The notes under the pieces: generated by a model | What the model was told of the DNA's origin: nothing | The model's database searches: none | Seen by the model: the letters and a program-made list of their open reading frames with translations, nothing else | In this document: in pieces, positions 42,538-51,871 of the stretch | Numbering within the stretch: the stretch's first letter is position 1 | Layout: every line of letters starts with the position of its first letter | Origin: CAIKZZ01 sp036742455 | GTDB lineage: Bacteria; Pseudomonadota; Gammaproteobacteria; Steroidobacterales; Steroidobacteraceae | Length of the DNA stretch: 64,000 bases | Assembly: GCA_036742455.1 (NCBI GenBank) | Contig: DAINQU010000016.1 | Coordinates: forward strand, 9,088-73,087 | Direction of reading: 5' to 3' | Position numbers and translations under genes: made by a program

Positions 42538-43434
42538 TTATTCGCGTTCCCCCATCCGCTTTGCAACGAGGCTATCTCGTGCACGTTCCAGTCGTGCCGT
42601 CAGGCTCGGACCGAGTTTGAGCGCTACGCCAATGGAGAGGACGTCAATCAGCGTCAGTTGCGCCAATCGAGTCGTCATCGGCGTATAGACGTCCGTGTCT
42701 TCATCGACCGATATTTCCAATGGCACTTCGCACAGACGAGCGATGGGAGAGCCCGGCGGCACGATACCGATGATCGACGCGCCCGCATCTCGAGCGATTT
42801 CGACGCTGGACATGAGATCGATCGTACGTCCCGTACTGGAAATCGCGACCACAACGTCACCGCGCCCAAGCATCGTGGCTGCCATGGCGTGGAGGTGGGA
42901 GTCCGAATAGGACATTGCCTGCAGGCCGAGACGGAAAAACTTGTGGCGGGCGTCGGCGGCGACGATGCCGGAGCTCCCGAGGCCGTAAAACTCTACGCGC
43001 CGGGCATGGGCAATCATGGCAACAGCGGTTTCAATGCGTTCCGCCGGGATTTGCCCCGCGACGTCCTGAAGCGTGCGCGTCGCTCGCTGGAAAACCTTCG
43101 ACGTGAGTTCAGCGGGAGAATCGGTGGCGGCAATGTCGCGATGCAAGAACGTTGCGCCGGTCGCCAAGCTCTGCGCGAGACGCAGTCGAAACGTCTGATA
43201 CCCGTCCAACCCTAAGGAACGACAGAATCGAATGACGGTGGGGTCACTGACCCCTGCGCGTGCCGCCACTGCCGAGAGCGCGCTCCGCAGAACCCACGCG
43301 GGGGCCGACAGAACCACATCTGCCACTTTGGATTCCGCAGGCGTGAGCGACGGTCGGAGTAAACCGACACGTCGCAGCAATTCCGCTTCAGGTTCGGGCG
43401 TGACTTCTGCAGGCGTTCGGGGCGAGGGATTCAT
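42538..43434 (-). CDS. hexR: HexR: RpiR-family regulator of hexose catabolism
   Basis: The 298-residue protein has an N-terminal RpiR-type helix-turn-helix (about 40-95: LTPAESKVADVVLSAPAWVL, VSDPTVIRFCRSLGLDGYQTFRLRLAQSL) and a SIS domain (about 135-265: VEFYGLGSSGIVAADARHKFFRLG, AISSTGRTIDLM). HexR binds KDPG through its SIS domain and represses zwf, edd and eda. Gene context agrees: it lies two bases after zwf, and palindromic sites sit between zwf and edd. An N-terminal extension of about 25 residues precedes the HTH. Confidence 0.9.
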   Translation of the reverse strand: MNPSPRTPAEVTPEPEAELLRRVGLLRPSLTPAESKVADVVLSAPAWVLRSALSAVAARAGVSDPTVIRFCRSLGLDGYQTFRLRLAQSLATGATFLHRDIAATDSPAELTSKVFQRATRTLQDVAGQIPAERIETAVAMIAHARRVEFYGLGSSGIVAADARHKFFRLGLQAMSYSDSHLHAMAATMLGRGDVVVAISSTGRTIDLMSSVEIARDAGASIIGIVPPGSPIARLCEVPLEISVDEDTDVYTPMTTRLAQLTLIDVLSIGVALKLGPSLTARLERARDSLVAKRMGERE

Positions 43435-43436
43435 GG

Positions 43437-44933
43437 TTAGAAAGTCTCGTCATACCAAGTAAATCCGTCGCGAGCGATGAGGGCGCCGGACGTTGAAGGC
43501 CCCCAGCTCCCCGCGGAATACGGACGAGGACCGTCGTGGTCGGCATCCCATGCTTCACGGATGGGGTCAATCCACTTCCATGCTGCTTCGACTTCGTCTC
43601 GTCGCATGAACAGCGTCAGATTCCCTTGAATCGCATCTCCCAACAATCGCTCGTACGCATCAAGTGGGCGCGCTTTGAAACTTTCGCCAAGATCCAACGA
43701 CAGATCCACCGGGCGCAGCCGCATCGACTCGCCCGGCGCTTTCGCCATGATCCGAAGCGTGATCGATTCATCCGGCTGCAGCTGAATGACGAGGCGGTTC
43801 GGAGGGGCGGAATTGAAGGGGCCCGCGAAAATCGAATGCGGTACAGCGTCGAACGTGATGACGATCTCGCCAACGGCGCGTTGTAATCGCTTGCCGGTAC
43901 GCAGATAGAACGGCACGCCAGCCCAGCGCCACGAGTCAATTTCCGCCTTGATCGCGACGAAAGTCTCCGTGCGACTGTCCGGATCCACCCCCGGTTCTTC
44001 CAGATAGCCGAGCGAGCGACCGTTTCCGATGGGGCCGGCACGGTATTGGCCGCGCGCTGTCTTGAGAAGCGCCTCGGCTTCTCCTATGGGACGCAGCGCT
44101 CGCAAAACTTTGAGCTTTTCGTCGCGCACGGCATCCGCTGAGCTGTTTGCTGGAGGCTCCATGGCCAGAATGCACAGCAATTGCAACAGGTGGTTCTGCA
44201 CCATGTCCCGCAGTGCGCCAGTCCGGTCGTAAAAGTCGCCCCGAGATTCGACGCCTAATTGCTCTGCCACGGTAATTTGGACGTGGCGAATTTGCCCTCT
44301 GCGCCAGAGTGGCTCAAACAGTGCATTGCCGAAGCGCAACGCCAACAGGTTCTGGACGGTCTCTTTGCCCAAATAATGGTCGATACGGTAGATCTGTGAT
44401 TCCTGAGCGATCGCGCCTACGGTGTCATTGATGCGACTGGCCGATTCGCCATCCTCACCCAGCGGCTTCTCCAGCATGATGCGGGAGGTTGGCGTCACAA
44501 TCCCGGCGGCCGACAGTTCGCGGCAAATCGACGCAAAAAGATCGGGTCCAGTCGACAAGAAAAAGATCCGAACGATCTTTGCTCGGCCTTCGAGCGCGCG
44601 CGACAGCGATTGGTAATCCTCTGAGAGGGTGGCATCCACCTTGACGTAGCCAAGCAGCGGAGCAAAGCCGCTCCAGACTTCGTCTCGGAAGGCGTCGCCG
44701 AGATACTGGCGGCATTTTTCTTCGACCTTGGCGACGAATTCAGCGGTCGTTAAGGACGTTCGCGCAACGCCCAAGATGCGAGCGTCCGGCGGGATCAATC
44801 CATCGGCAAACCGCCGATACAAGGCGGGTAGCAATTTGCGCATTGCAAGATCGCCGGTGCCACCGAACAAGACCAAGTCAAATGCCGGAGCGGCGCTATT
44901 AACGGGTGACGCAGAACGTGTTTCAGTGCTCAT
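43437..44933 (-). CDS. zwf: Glucose-6-phosphate 1-dehydrogenase
   Basis: The 498-residue protein has GGTGDLA (24-30) for NAD(P) binding, EKPLG (155-159) and the active-site RIDHYLGKE (183-191) with its catalytic His and Lys. It oxidises glucose 6-phosphate to 6-phosphogluconolactone, the entry to both the Entner-Doudoroff and pentose phosphate routes. Length is normal for the family. The first ATG is only two bases from a perfect HexR-like palindrome and has no Shine-Dalgarno sequence. hexR follows two bases after the stop; 6-phosphogluconolactonase is not encoded nearby. Confidence 0.96.
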   Translation of the reverse strand: MSTETRSASPVNSAAPAFDLVLFGGTGDLAMRKLLPALYRRFADGLIPPDARILGVARTSLTTAEFVAKVEEKCRQYLGDAFRDEVWSGFAPLLGYVKVDATLSEDYQSLSRALEGRAKIVRIFFLSTGPDLFASICRELSAAGIVTPTSRIMLEKPLGEDGESASRINDTVGAIAQESQIYRIDHYLGKETVQNLLALRFGNALFEPLWRRGQIRHVQITVAEQLGVESRGDFYDRTGALRDMVQNHLLQLLCILAMEPPANSSADAVRDEKLKVLRALRPIGEAEALLKTARGQYRAGPIGNGRSLGYLEEPGVDPDSRTETFVAIKAEIDSWRWAGVPFYLRTGKRLQRAVGEIVITFDAVPHSIFAGPFNSAPPNRLVIQLQPDESITLRIMAKAPGESMRLRPVDLSLDLGESFKARPLDAYERLLGDAIQGNLTLFMRRDEVEAAWKWIDPIREAWDADHDGPRPYSAGSWGPSTSGALIARDGFTWYDETF

Positions 44934-44935
44934 AG

Positions 44936-44954
44936 TTTGTAGTGTAACTACAAA
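44936..44954. promoter_or_regulatory. HexR-like operator next to zwf
   Basis: TTTGTAGT-GTA-ACTACAAA is a perfect 8-bp inverted repeat with a three-base spacer, in the style of gammaproteobacterial HexR sites (TGTARN..NYTACA). It lies two bases from the zwf start codon, covering the position where a ribosome-binding site would be. Its placement predicts repression of zwf by HexR with relief by KDPG. Confidence 0.75.
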
Positions 44955-45037
44955 TTTTAAATCTGGAAATACTACGAAAGGGTCCCGGGTCGAAATTTAT
45001 AACTTGTTGATAAATAAATCTGTAATAAAGTCTCCTC

Positions 45038-45066
45038 TTGATATTTGTCGTTCTTTTGTAGTTAAA
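45038..45066 (+). promoter_or_regulatory. Candidate edd promoter overlapping the HexR site
   Basis: TTGATA (45038-45043), a 17-base spacer and GTTAAA (45061-45066) make a correctly spaced but weak sigma-70 element in the AT-rich divergent region. The -10 falls inside the HexR-like site, as expected for repression. The zwf promoter must lie in the same 160 bases but no clear hexamer pair was found for it. Confidence 0.35.
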
Positions 45067-45078
45067 CTACTGTAGTTT
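45055..45078. promoter_or_regulatory. Composite HexR-like operator upstream of edd
   Basis: TTTGTAGT-TAA-ACTACTGT at 45055-45073 matches the zwf site in the left arm and the first five bases of the right. It is followed by an overlapping perfect palindrome AAACTAC-T-GTAGTTT at 45064-45078. Three GTAGT/ACTAC half-sites therefore lie in 24 bases. It is 21 bases before the edd start and overlaps a candidate -10 region. Confidence 0.65.
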
Positions 45079-45099
45079 TGAGTATGAGTTGGAATTTAT

Positions 45100-46920
45100 A
45101 TGTCGGTACAGACTGTCGTTAACCCGGTCATCCAGGCCGTTACCGAACGCATCGTCGCGCGCAGTGCTGAGACGCGTCGGGCGTATCTCGCTCGCCTGGA
45201 AGAGGCACGCTTGCACACTGCTGCCCGTGGCCGCCTGTCGTGCGCGAATTTGGCGCACGTCAGCGCGGCGGGAGAGGGCGATAAAGAGTCGCTCAAAGGC
45301 GCACGCTGGCCGAATCTCGCCATTGTTACCGCGTTCAATGACATGTTGTCGGCGCACCAGCCCTACGAGCGCTACCCCACTGTTATAAAAGCCGCCGCTC
45401 GCGCCGTGGGCGCTATCGCGCAGGTGGCCGGTGGCGTTCCGGCTATGTGCGACGGCGTAACTCAGGGGCGCGCCGGCATGGAGCTATCGCTCTTCAGTCG
45501 CGATTTGATTGCGATGTCTGCGGGCATCGCGCTCAGCCACGATGCCTTTGATGCGGCGTTGTACTTAGGCGTCTGCGACAAAATAGTGCCCGGCTTGGTG
45601 ATGGGTGCGCTGACCTTTGGGCATCTACCGGCCGTCTTTCTGCCGTCGGGACCGATGCCCAGCGGGCTACCCAACAAAGAAAAAGCGCGGATCCGTCGCG
45701 AGTATGCGGAAGGTAAAGTCGGTAGGGACACGCTACTTGAGGCGGAATCGCAGAGTTACCACTCCGCCGGTACCTGCACGTTCTATGGCACTGCCAACAG
45801 CAATCAGATGTTGATGGAGGTGATGGGGCTGCACGTGCCGGGCTCCGCCTTTGTTCCGCCGGGGACTGCCTTGCGGGATGCTCTGACCGTGTACGGCTCG
45901 CAACTTGCTGCTCGGATCACGGCGCTCGGCGACGAATATCGCCCTGTCGGTCGCATGGTCGACGAGCGTACCTTTGTGAATGCCATGGTGACCCTGCTGG
46001 CGACGGGCGGATCGACCAACCACACGATCCACTTAATCGCGATGGCCGCTGCCGGTGGGATTCGAATTGATTGGGATGACTTCGATGCACTGTCGAGCGT
46101 CGTTCCGCTCATTGCCCGGGTTTACCCGAATGGGTCTGCCGATGTGAATCATTTTCACGCCGCGGGCGGAACCGGCTTTGTCATACGGCAGCTGATTCGG
46201 GGAGGGCTCCTCCATGCCGATGTACAAACTGTCGTGGGGCAAGGATTGGAGTCCTATACGCGCGATCCGTTCCTGATCGACGGGCGCCTAGAGTGGCGTG
46301 ATGGACCTGAAAATAGCCTAGCGCCGGATGTGCTTCGCGAGATTGAAAATCCATTCGACCGCCACAGTGGATTACAGGTCTTGCAAGGCAATCTTGGACG
46401 AGCGGTCATCAAGACGTCTGCCGTAGAACCCGAGAATCGGATCGTCGAGGCGCCAGCGATCGTGTTTGAGGATCAGGATTCTCTCGTGGCAGCGTTCACG
46501 GACGGTCTGCTGTTTCGCGACTTTATCGCTGTGATTCGCCGCCAAGGGCCGCGTGCCAACGGCATGCCGGAATTACATCAATTGACGCCCGTCCTGTCGT
46601 CATTGATGGCGAAAGGGTTCAAGGTCGCGCTCGTGACCGACGGTCGTATGTCGGGTGCTTCGGGCTCCGTTCCTGCGGCCATACACGTCACCCCGGAAGC
46701 CCATGCGGGCGGCCCCCTTGCCAAGGTGCGCGACGGTGATCTCATTCGGCTGGATGCGCAAGCGCGCACGTTAGAAGTCAAAGTGGACGCGACTGACTTT
46801 GCGGCTCGCGCATTCGCCGTTCCGTCGGGCCAGAGCGCTTTTGGCACCGGTCGTGAACTTTTTGGCGCGTTTCGGCGAGTGGTCTCTTCAGCGGAAGAAG
46901 GAGCGATTGTATGTCTGTGA
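45100..46920 (+). CDS. edd: Phosphogluconate dehydratase (Entner-Doudoroff)
   Basis: This 606-residue protein is a full-length IlvD/Edd-family dehydratase. Seen are TAFNDMLSAHQPYERYPTVIK, AMCDGVTQGRAGMELS with an Fe-S Cys, the SAGTCTFYGTANSNQM motif with another, and DGRMSGASGSVPAAIHVTPEA. It dehydrates 6-phosphogluconate to KDPG using a [4Fe-4S] cluster. It is divergent from zwf across the operator region and overlaps eda by ten bases. Confidence 0.95.
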   Translation: MSVQTVVNPVIQAVTERIVARSAETRRAYLARLEEARLHTAARGRLSCANLAHVSAAGEGDKESLKGARWPNLAIVTAFNDMLSAHQPYERYPTVIKAAARAVGAIAQVAGGVPAMCDGVTQGRAGMELSLFSRDLIAMSAGIALSHDAFDAALYLGVCDKIVPGLVMGALTFGHLPAVFLPSGPMPSGLPNKEKARIRREYAEGKVGRDTLLEAESQSYHSAGTCTFYGTANSNQMLMEVMGLHVPGSAFVPPGTALRDALTVYGSQLAARITALGDEYRPVGRMVDERTFVNAMVTLLATGGSTNHTIHLIAMAAAGGIRIDWDDFDALSSVVPLIARVYPNGSADVNHFHAAGGTGFVIRQLIRGGLLHADVQTVVGQGLESYTRDPFLIDGRLEWRDGPENSLAPDVLREIENPFDRHSGLQVLQGNLGRAVIKTSAVEPENRIVEAPAIVFEDQDSLVAAFTDGLLFRDFIAVIRRQGPRANGMPELHQLTPVLSSLMAKGFKVALVTDGRMSGASGSVPAAIHVTPEAHAGGPLAKVRDGDLIRLDAQARTLEVKVDATDFAARAFAVPSGQSAFGTGRELFGAFRRVVSSAEEGAIVCL

Positions 46921-47546
46921 ATAAACTCGGTGTCCGTGATGTGCTCGCCATCGCTCCGGTCATCCCGGTCATCGTGATTGATGACGTCCGCGATGCAGCG
47001 CCGCTCGCACGTGCGCTGGTCGACGGTGGCTTGCGCGTCTTAGAGGTCACGTTACGGACGCCCGCGGGGCTGCCGGCCATCGCGGCGATGCGCGACGCCG
47101 CGCCCGAGGCAGTCGTCGGTGCGGGTACCGTTCTCGACGAACGGCAGTTACACGCGGCCGTGGAGGCTGGCAGCCAATTCATCGTGTCGCCCGGATTTTC
47201 GCCGACCCTCTGTCGAATCGGCGCTGGCCTCGGCGTTCCCATGTTGCCCGGCGTCGTCACCGCCACCGAAATCATGGCTGCCCTGGAAGCTGGGCTCGAT
47301 ACCCTCAAGTTTTTTCCGGCAGCGCGCAGCGGTGGAGCGGCCTTGCTGAAGGACTTTGCATCCGTTTTTGGCCAGGTCAAATTTTGCCCAACCGGCGGCA
47401 TCGATATGCGGTCTGCGCCAGACTATTTGGCATTGTCCAACGTCCTGTGCGTTGGTATGTCGTCGGTGGCGACGGCGGACGCGATACGCTCGGGCGATTT
47501 TGCGGGGATCACTGAGCGTGCCCGGATGGCGGCAGCATTGCGTTGA
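46911..47546 (+). CDS. eda: KDPG aldolase
   Basis: The 211-residue protein is a class I aldolase with general-acid/base Glu45 (LEVTLRT) and the Schiff-base Lys133 (DTLKFFPAARSGG), plus the VGAGTVLDERQL and CPTGGIDMRSAPDYL phosphate-binding loops. It cleaves KDPG to pyruvate and glyceraldehyde 3-phosphate. It overlaps edd by ten bases and should be translated with it. Repression by HexR upstream of edd would control both. Confidence 0.95.
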   Translation: MSVNKLGVRDVLAIAPVIPVIVIDDVRDAAPLARALVDGGLRVLEVTLRTPAGLPAIAAMRDAAPEAVVGAGTVLDERQLHAAVEAGSQFIVSPGFSPTLCRIGAGLGVPMLPGVVTATEIMAALEAGLDTLKFFPAARSGGAALLKDFASVFGQVKFCPTGGIDMRSAPDYLALSNVLCVGMSSVATADAIRSGDFAGITERARMAAALR

Positions 47547-47636
47547 CGCGCGACAGGTCCAATCATGGGTGAGGCGCCGCCGCGGTATCCACGCCTGATA
47601 AGATGTGTGCGACTACAGCGCTCAGCGTGACATCCC

Positions 47637-50357
47637 ATGTATCGACAAAATATCCAATTTCCGGCGAAAGACGCGCCATTGCGCGAGGACGTTCATTCCC
47701 TCGGCGGGTTGGTGGGCGAAATTTTGCTGGAACAGTGTGGTGAGGCCAGGTTTGATCTGGTCGAGGGTGATCGTGTCGCTGCCATCGCGCGCCGTGAGGG
47801 AGACGCGAACGGCGTCACCGAACTGAGTGCCCGAACGGAGGGCCGAGCGCCCGATGTCGCGCGCGACCTGGTGCGGGCGTTTTCGACCTGGTTTCAGGTC
47901 GTGAATCTCGCTGAAAAAGTGCACCGCATTCGGCGCCGACGAGAATATTTGAATGACTCCACGGCGCCACAGCCGGGCGGGTTGGACGAAGCGCTCGCGC
48001 GCCTCGTCCGCGACGGTTGGTCGCTGGCTGCGGTATTGGGGTTATTGAAGCGGATCAATGTCTATCCAGTCTTCACCTCGCACCCAACCGAATCGACGCG
48101 ACGGACGATATTGCGAAAGCAGGCGCGCCTCGCGCAATTACTCTTGGATCGATTTGACCCGACGCTGGTGCCGAGCGAACGGCGGGCCAACTGGGAGCAA
48201 ATCCGGACGGAACTCACGACGCTCTGGCAAACCGAAGATCACCCGCGGGAAAGGCTGACGGTCTCGGATGAACGCGAGCACGTTTTGTATTTCTTGTCTG
48301 AAGTCCTTTATGCAATTGTGCCCGCGTTTTACGAAGACCTGGCCGCATCGTTGAGTCGTGCCTTTCAGACGGACGTTACTCCGGAGTCTCTGCCGAAGCT
48401 CATTCGATTCGGGTCGTGGGTGGGCGGCGATATGGATGCTGCTCCCGACATTAACGGTAAGACGATACGGGATACGCTGCAGCGCCAGCACTTGGTCATC
48501 GTCAATGCCTACTTTCAAGAAGTGCAGCGTTTAGGGGAGCGCTTGTCCCAAAGCGCGAGTCGTGTACGAGTTGCCGGTCCCCTGCAGCAACGGTTGGACG
48601 AGTACGCGCGGATCGGACTGACTTCCGCGGACTCAGCGCCGGCTCGCCATGACCGAATGCCGTATCGCGAGTTTTGCGGGCAGATTGCAGCGCGTCTCAG
48701 GAACACCTACGAAGGGCGGCCGCATCACTACGAGAATTCGGGGGAGTTGGCGGCTGACGTTCGTTTGATGGCGACCAGTTTGTCGGCTCACCAAGGCGCT
48801 CGCGCGGGCCTATTTCATGTCTATCGACTGCTGCGCCGCATCGATACGTTCGGATTTCATCTGGCCACGTTGGACGTCCGTCAACATGCCAACGTTCATC
48901 GCATGGTCGTCGGTAAAGGCCTCGGCGACGAGATGTTTGCGGAACGCACTCAAGAGGAGCGCTTAGAACGCGTGCGTAGAGCCCTCGAGCGCGATGAAGG
49001 GCCGGGATATTCACTCGACGCCATTGGCCGTCGCACCCTATCGGTATTTGAACAGCTTTATCACGCGCGTCACCGCTACGGCCGCGAGGCGACCGGTGAC
49101 TACGTCGTGAGTGGCGTGCAGGGCGCAGAAGACATTCTCTCGGTTCTGCTGCTCGCACGCTGGGCTGAAATGACGGATAAGAAATCCGGCGCAGTATTGC
49201 TCGACGTGGCTCCTTTGTTCGAGAGCGTGGGCTTACTCTCGGACAGTGAGGGCATTATCCGTAATCTGTTAGCGGAGCCACTCTATCGCGAACACGTCCG
49301 ACACCGTGGTGAGCGGCAAGGCGTGATGTTCGGTTATGGAGAAAGTAACAAGGACAGCGGCGTCATCATGTCGCGCTGGTTGCTCAATCGCGCCCAGAAA
49401 TCGATGGCGGAATTCTGTCGGAGTCAGGGTATTACGTTTATAGCGTTCCACGGACGAGGCGGCGCCACCAGCCGTGGCGGTAGCCGTACCGCAACCTTGC
49501 TGCGTGGATCGGCGCCCGGGAGCTTCCACGGGACTCTACGCGTGACAGAGCAGGGCAGCGGCATCAATCAGGGATATTCGCTTCAGTCCCTCGCCATGCG
49601 TACCCTCGAGCAAGCATTCAGCGCCGCTGCGCTTGCGTTGGCGCAGAAGCCGGTGTCGACCGAAGCGGACGCGCGTCACGCAGAGGTCATGGAGCAGTTG
49701 AGTGAAGCCAGCCAAGTGGCTTATCGGCGCTTAGTGTTTGGCACCAAAGATTTTTGGGAGTATTTCAGGGAAGTCTCGCCGATCGACGTGATTGAACGCA
49801 TGCAGATCGGTTCGCGCCCGGTGTCCCGCCCCGGCAGTACGGGTATCGAAGGCATTCGAACCGTGCCCTGGGCGTTTGCTTGGAGTCAGTGCCGACACCT
49901 GCTGCCTTCATGGTACGGGGTGGGTTCCGGATTTGATGCAGTCGCTGCGAACGGCGGCGCCGAGGTGTTAGACCAGATGATGGCGAAGATGCCATTTTTC
50001 AGCGTGCTCATTGACGAGGTCGAGTTTGCACTTGCTGTCGCCGATATGGATATCGCCAGTTGGTACAGTGAATTGGTGGCTCCGGAGCGGCGAGGAATCT
50101 TTGATCTCATTCGCGCGGAGCACGAGCGGACAACCGGTTGGATTCTGCGCTTGCGTGGACAGCATAAATTGCTGGACGGTGAGCCCGCCCAGCAACGGGG
50201 TATGAAATTACGCAATCCCTATGTAGACCCGATGCACCTGATGCAAATTGATTTGCTACGCCGCTGGCGGGAGACGGGTCGCGAGGACCGTATCCTCCTG
50301 GACGCGCTCGTCGCATCAACGAGCGGGATTGCTCAGGGGTTGCAGGCGACCGGCTAG
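47637..50357 (+). CDS. ppc: Phosphoenolpyruvate carboxylase
   Basis: This 906-residue protein has the PEPC motifs: VFTSHPTEST with the catalytic His near residue 148, GYGESNKDSG near 569 and the FHGRGGATSRGG loop near 603, plus MRNPYVDPMH-type ending (LRNPYVDPMHLMQID). It fixes bicarbonate onto PEP to make oxaloacetate, refilling the TCA cycle. E. coli PEPC is 883 residues, so it is full length. It lies 90 bases after eda on the same strand, and is convergent with sdaA after 13 bases. Confidence 0.95.
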   Translation: MYRQNIQFPAKDAPLREDVHSLGGLVGEILLEQCGEARFDLVEGDRVAAIARREGDANGVTELSARTEGRAPDVARDLVRAFSTWFQVVNLAEKVHRIRRRREYLNDSTAPQPGGLDEALARLVRDGWSLAAVLGLLKRINVYPVFTSHPTESTRRTILRKQARLAQLLLDRFDPTLVPSERRANWEQIRTELTTLWQTEDHPRERLTVSDEREHVLYFLSEVLYAIVPAFYEDLAASLSRAFQTDVTPESLPKLIRFGSWVGGDMDAAPDINGKTIRDTLQRQHLVIVNAYFQEVQRLGERLSQSASRVRVAGPLQQRLDEYARIGLTSADSAPARHDRMPYREFCGQIAARLRNTYEGRPHHYENSGELAADVRLMATSLSAHQGARAGLFHVYRLLRRIDTFGFHLATLDVRQHANVHRMVVGKGLGDEMFAERTQEERLERVRRALERDEGPGYSLDAIGRRTLSVFEQLYHARHRYGREATGDYVVSGVQGAEDILSVLLLARWAEMTDKKSGAVLLDVAPLFESVGLLSDSEGIIRNLLAEPLYREHVRHRGERQGVMFGYGESNKDSGVIMSRWLLNRAQKSMAEFCRSQGITFIAFHGRGGATSRGGSRTATLLRGSAPGSFHGTLRVTEQGSGINQGYSLQSLAMRTLEQAFSAAALALAQKPVSTEADARHAEVMEQLSEASQVAYRRLVFGTKDFWEYFREVSPIDVIERMQIGSRPVSRPGSTGIEGIRTVPWAFAWSQCRHLLPSWYGVGSGFDAVAANGGAEVLDQMMAKMPFFSVLIDEVEFALAVADMDIASWYSELVAPERRGIFDLIRAEHERTTGWILRLRGQHKLLDGEPAQQRGMKLRNPYVDPMHLMQIDLLRRWRETGREDRILLDALVASTSGIAQGLQATG

Positions 50358-50370
50358 CGATCCCGGCCGG

Positions 50371-51741
50371 TCAACATTCGGGGACGTTTACCGCAAGGCC
50401 ACCCTGCGAGGTTTCCTTGTAGATGGCCGACATATCCTCGCCGGTCTGGCGCATGGTGGCGATCACTTGGTCCAACGTTACCTTGTGTGTCCCGTCACCG
50501 CGCATCGCGAGGCGCGCCGCGTTGATGGCTTTCACCGCACCCATTGCGTTGCGTTCTATGCACGGTATTTGCACCAAACCGGCAATGGGGTCGCACGTAA
50601 GACCGAGGTTATGCTCCATGCCGATTTCTGCGGCATTTTCGATTTGCTCGTTGGTTCCATTGAGCGCAGCGACCAGGCCGCCCGCGGCCATGGAGCAGGC
50701 GACGCCCACTTCGCCTTGGCACCCCATCTCGGCACCGGAGATGGAGGCGTTCATTTTGTAGAGCATGCCGATCGCGCTTCCGACCAAGAGGAAGCGCAAC
50801 ACGCCCTCGTCGCTCGCGCCGGGTTCAAACCGGCGGTAATAGGTCAGAACGGCGGGAATAATCCCGGCGGCGCCGTTGGTCGGGGCTGTCACGACCCGAC
50901 CGCCAGCGGCATTCTCTTCGTTCACGGCGAGCGCGTAGGCGTTGACCCAGTCCATGGCCAGCATGGGGGAGTTGGACGGCGCCTCGGTGAGTTGACGGTA
51001 CAGCTTTGGTGCCCGTCGACGAACCTTCAGCACACCCGGCAGTATTCCTTGCGCCTGAAAGCCGCGCTCAATACAGCTCTGCATGACTTCCCAGATACGC
51101 TGCAGCGCAGCAATCGTCTCGGCGCGCGGACGGAAGACTGCTTCGTTTGCCAGAACCAATTCGTACAGGTCGAGCCCGCTCGCCCGCGCGCGGTCCAGCA
51201 ACTCGCGAGCCGATTCAAAGGGGTGCGGTACGACCGTGGCGTGCTGATTGCCATCGGTGACGTCCATTTCGTCGGCTCGCGCCACGAAGCCGCCGCCGGT
51301 GGAGTAGTACTCCTCGCGGGCAAGTACCTGCCCCTCAGCGTCGAGGGCCGTGAATCGCATGCCATTGGAATGACCGGGCAACGTCTGGTCACGATGCCAG
51401 AGGACGTCCAGCGGCTCGTCAAATTCGATCTCGTGCGTACCGCCAAGCATCAGCCGGTGGCTTGTCCGAATGCGATGCAGGGACGGCTCAACTGCGGCAG
51501 GGTCTAGCGTATCGGGAGAATGGCCCTCCAGACCCAAGAGCACCGCGAGGTCGGTGCAATGTCCTCGCCCGGTGAGGGCGAGTGACCCGTACAGTTGAGC
51601 GCCGACTCGGACCGTCTTGTCCAAGACGCCCATGGACGTGAGATCCCCCACGAACCGTCGTGCCGCATTCATTGGTCCCATCGTGTGCGAACTGGAAGGG
51701 CCAATACCAATTTTGAAGATGTCGAGTACGCTCAAGCTCAT
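50371..51741 (-). CDS. sdaA: L-serine ammonia-lyase, single-chain iron-sulfur type
   Basis: The 456-residue protein has the N-terminal MSLSVLDIFKIGIGPSSSHTMGPM signature, and the Fe-S cysteines in CQGEVGVACSMAAGG and LTCDPIAGLVQIPCIERNAMGAVKA. It deaminates serine to pyruvate using a [4Fe-4S] cluster. The start at 51741 matches the family N-terminus; the longer open frame to 51777 adds nothing conserved. It is transcribed alone, divergent from the LOG gene. Confidence 0.93.
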   Translation of the reverse strand: MSLSVLDIFKIGIGPSSSHTMGPMNAARRFVGDLTSMGVLDKTVRVGAQLYGSLALTGRGHCTDLAVLLGLEGHSPDTLDPAAVEPSLHRIRTSHRLMLGGTHEIEFDEPLDVLWHRDQTLPGHSNGMRFTALDAEGQVLAREEYYSTGGGFVARADEMDVTDGNQHATVVPHPFESARELLDRARASGLDLYELVLANEAVFRPRAETIAALQRIWEVMQSCIERGFQAQGILPGVLKVRRRAPKLYRQLTEAPSNSPMLAMDWVNAYALAVNEENAAGGRVVTAPTNGAAGIIPAVLTYYRRFEPGASDEGVLRFLLVGSAIGMLYKMNASISGAEMGCQGEVGVACSMAAGGLVAALNGTNEQIENAAEIGMEHNLGLTCDPIAGLVQIPCIERNAMGAVKAINAARLAMRGDGTHKVTLDQVIATMRQTGEDMSAIYKETSQGGLAVNVPEC

Positions 51742-51871
51742 AGCGAGAGTTTTACCTACGCGCGCTAGGAGTCGCAATCACCGCAATGCAATGCAATCGT
51801 TACGATGTCGCGGATACACTATCCAGTGTCGCTTCCGATTCGAACGGAACCGTTTAAGGCTGCTGAAAATC

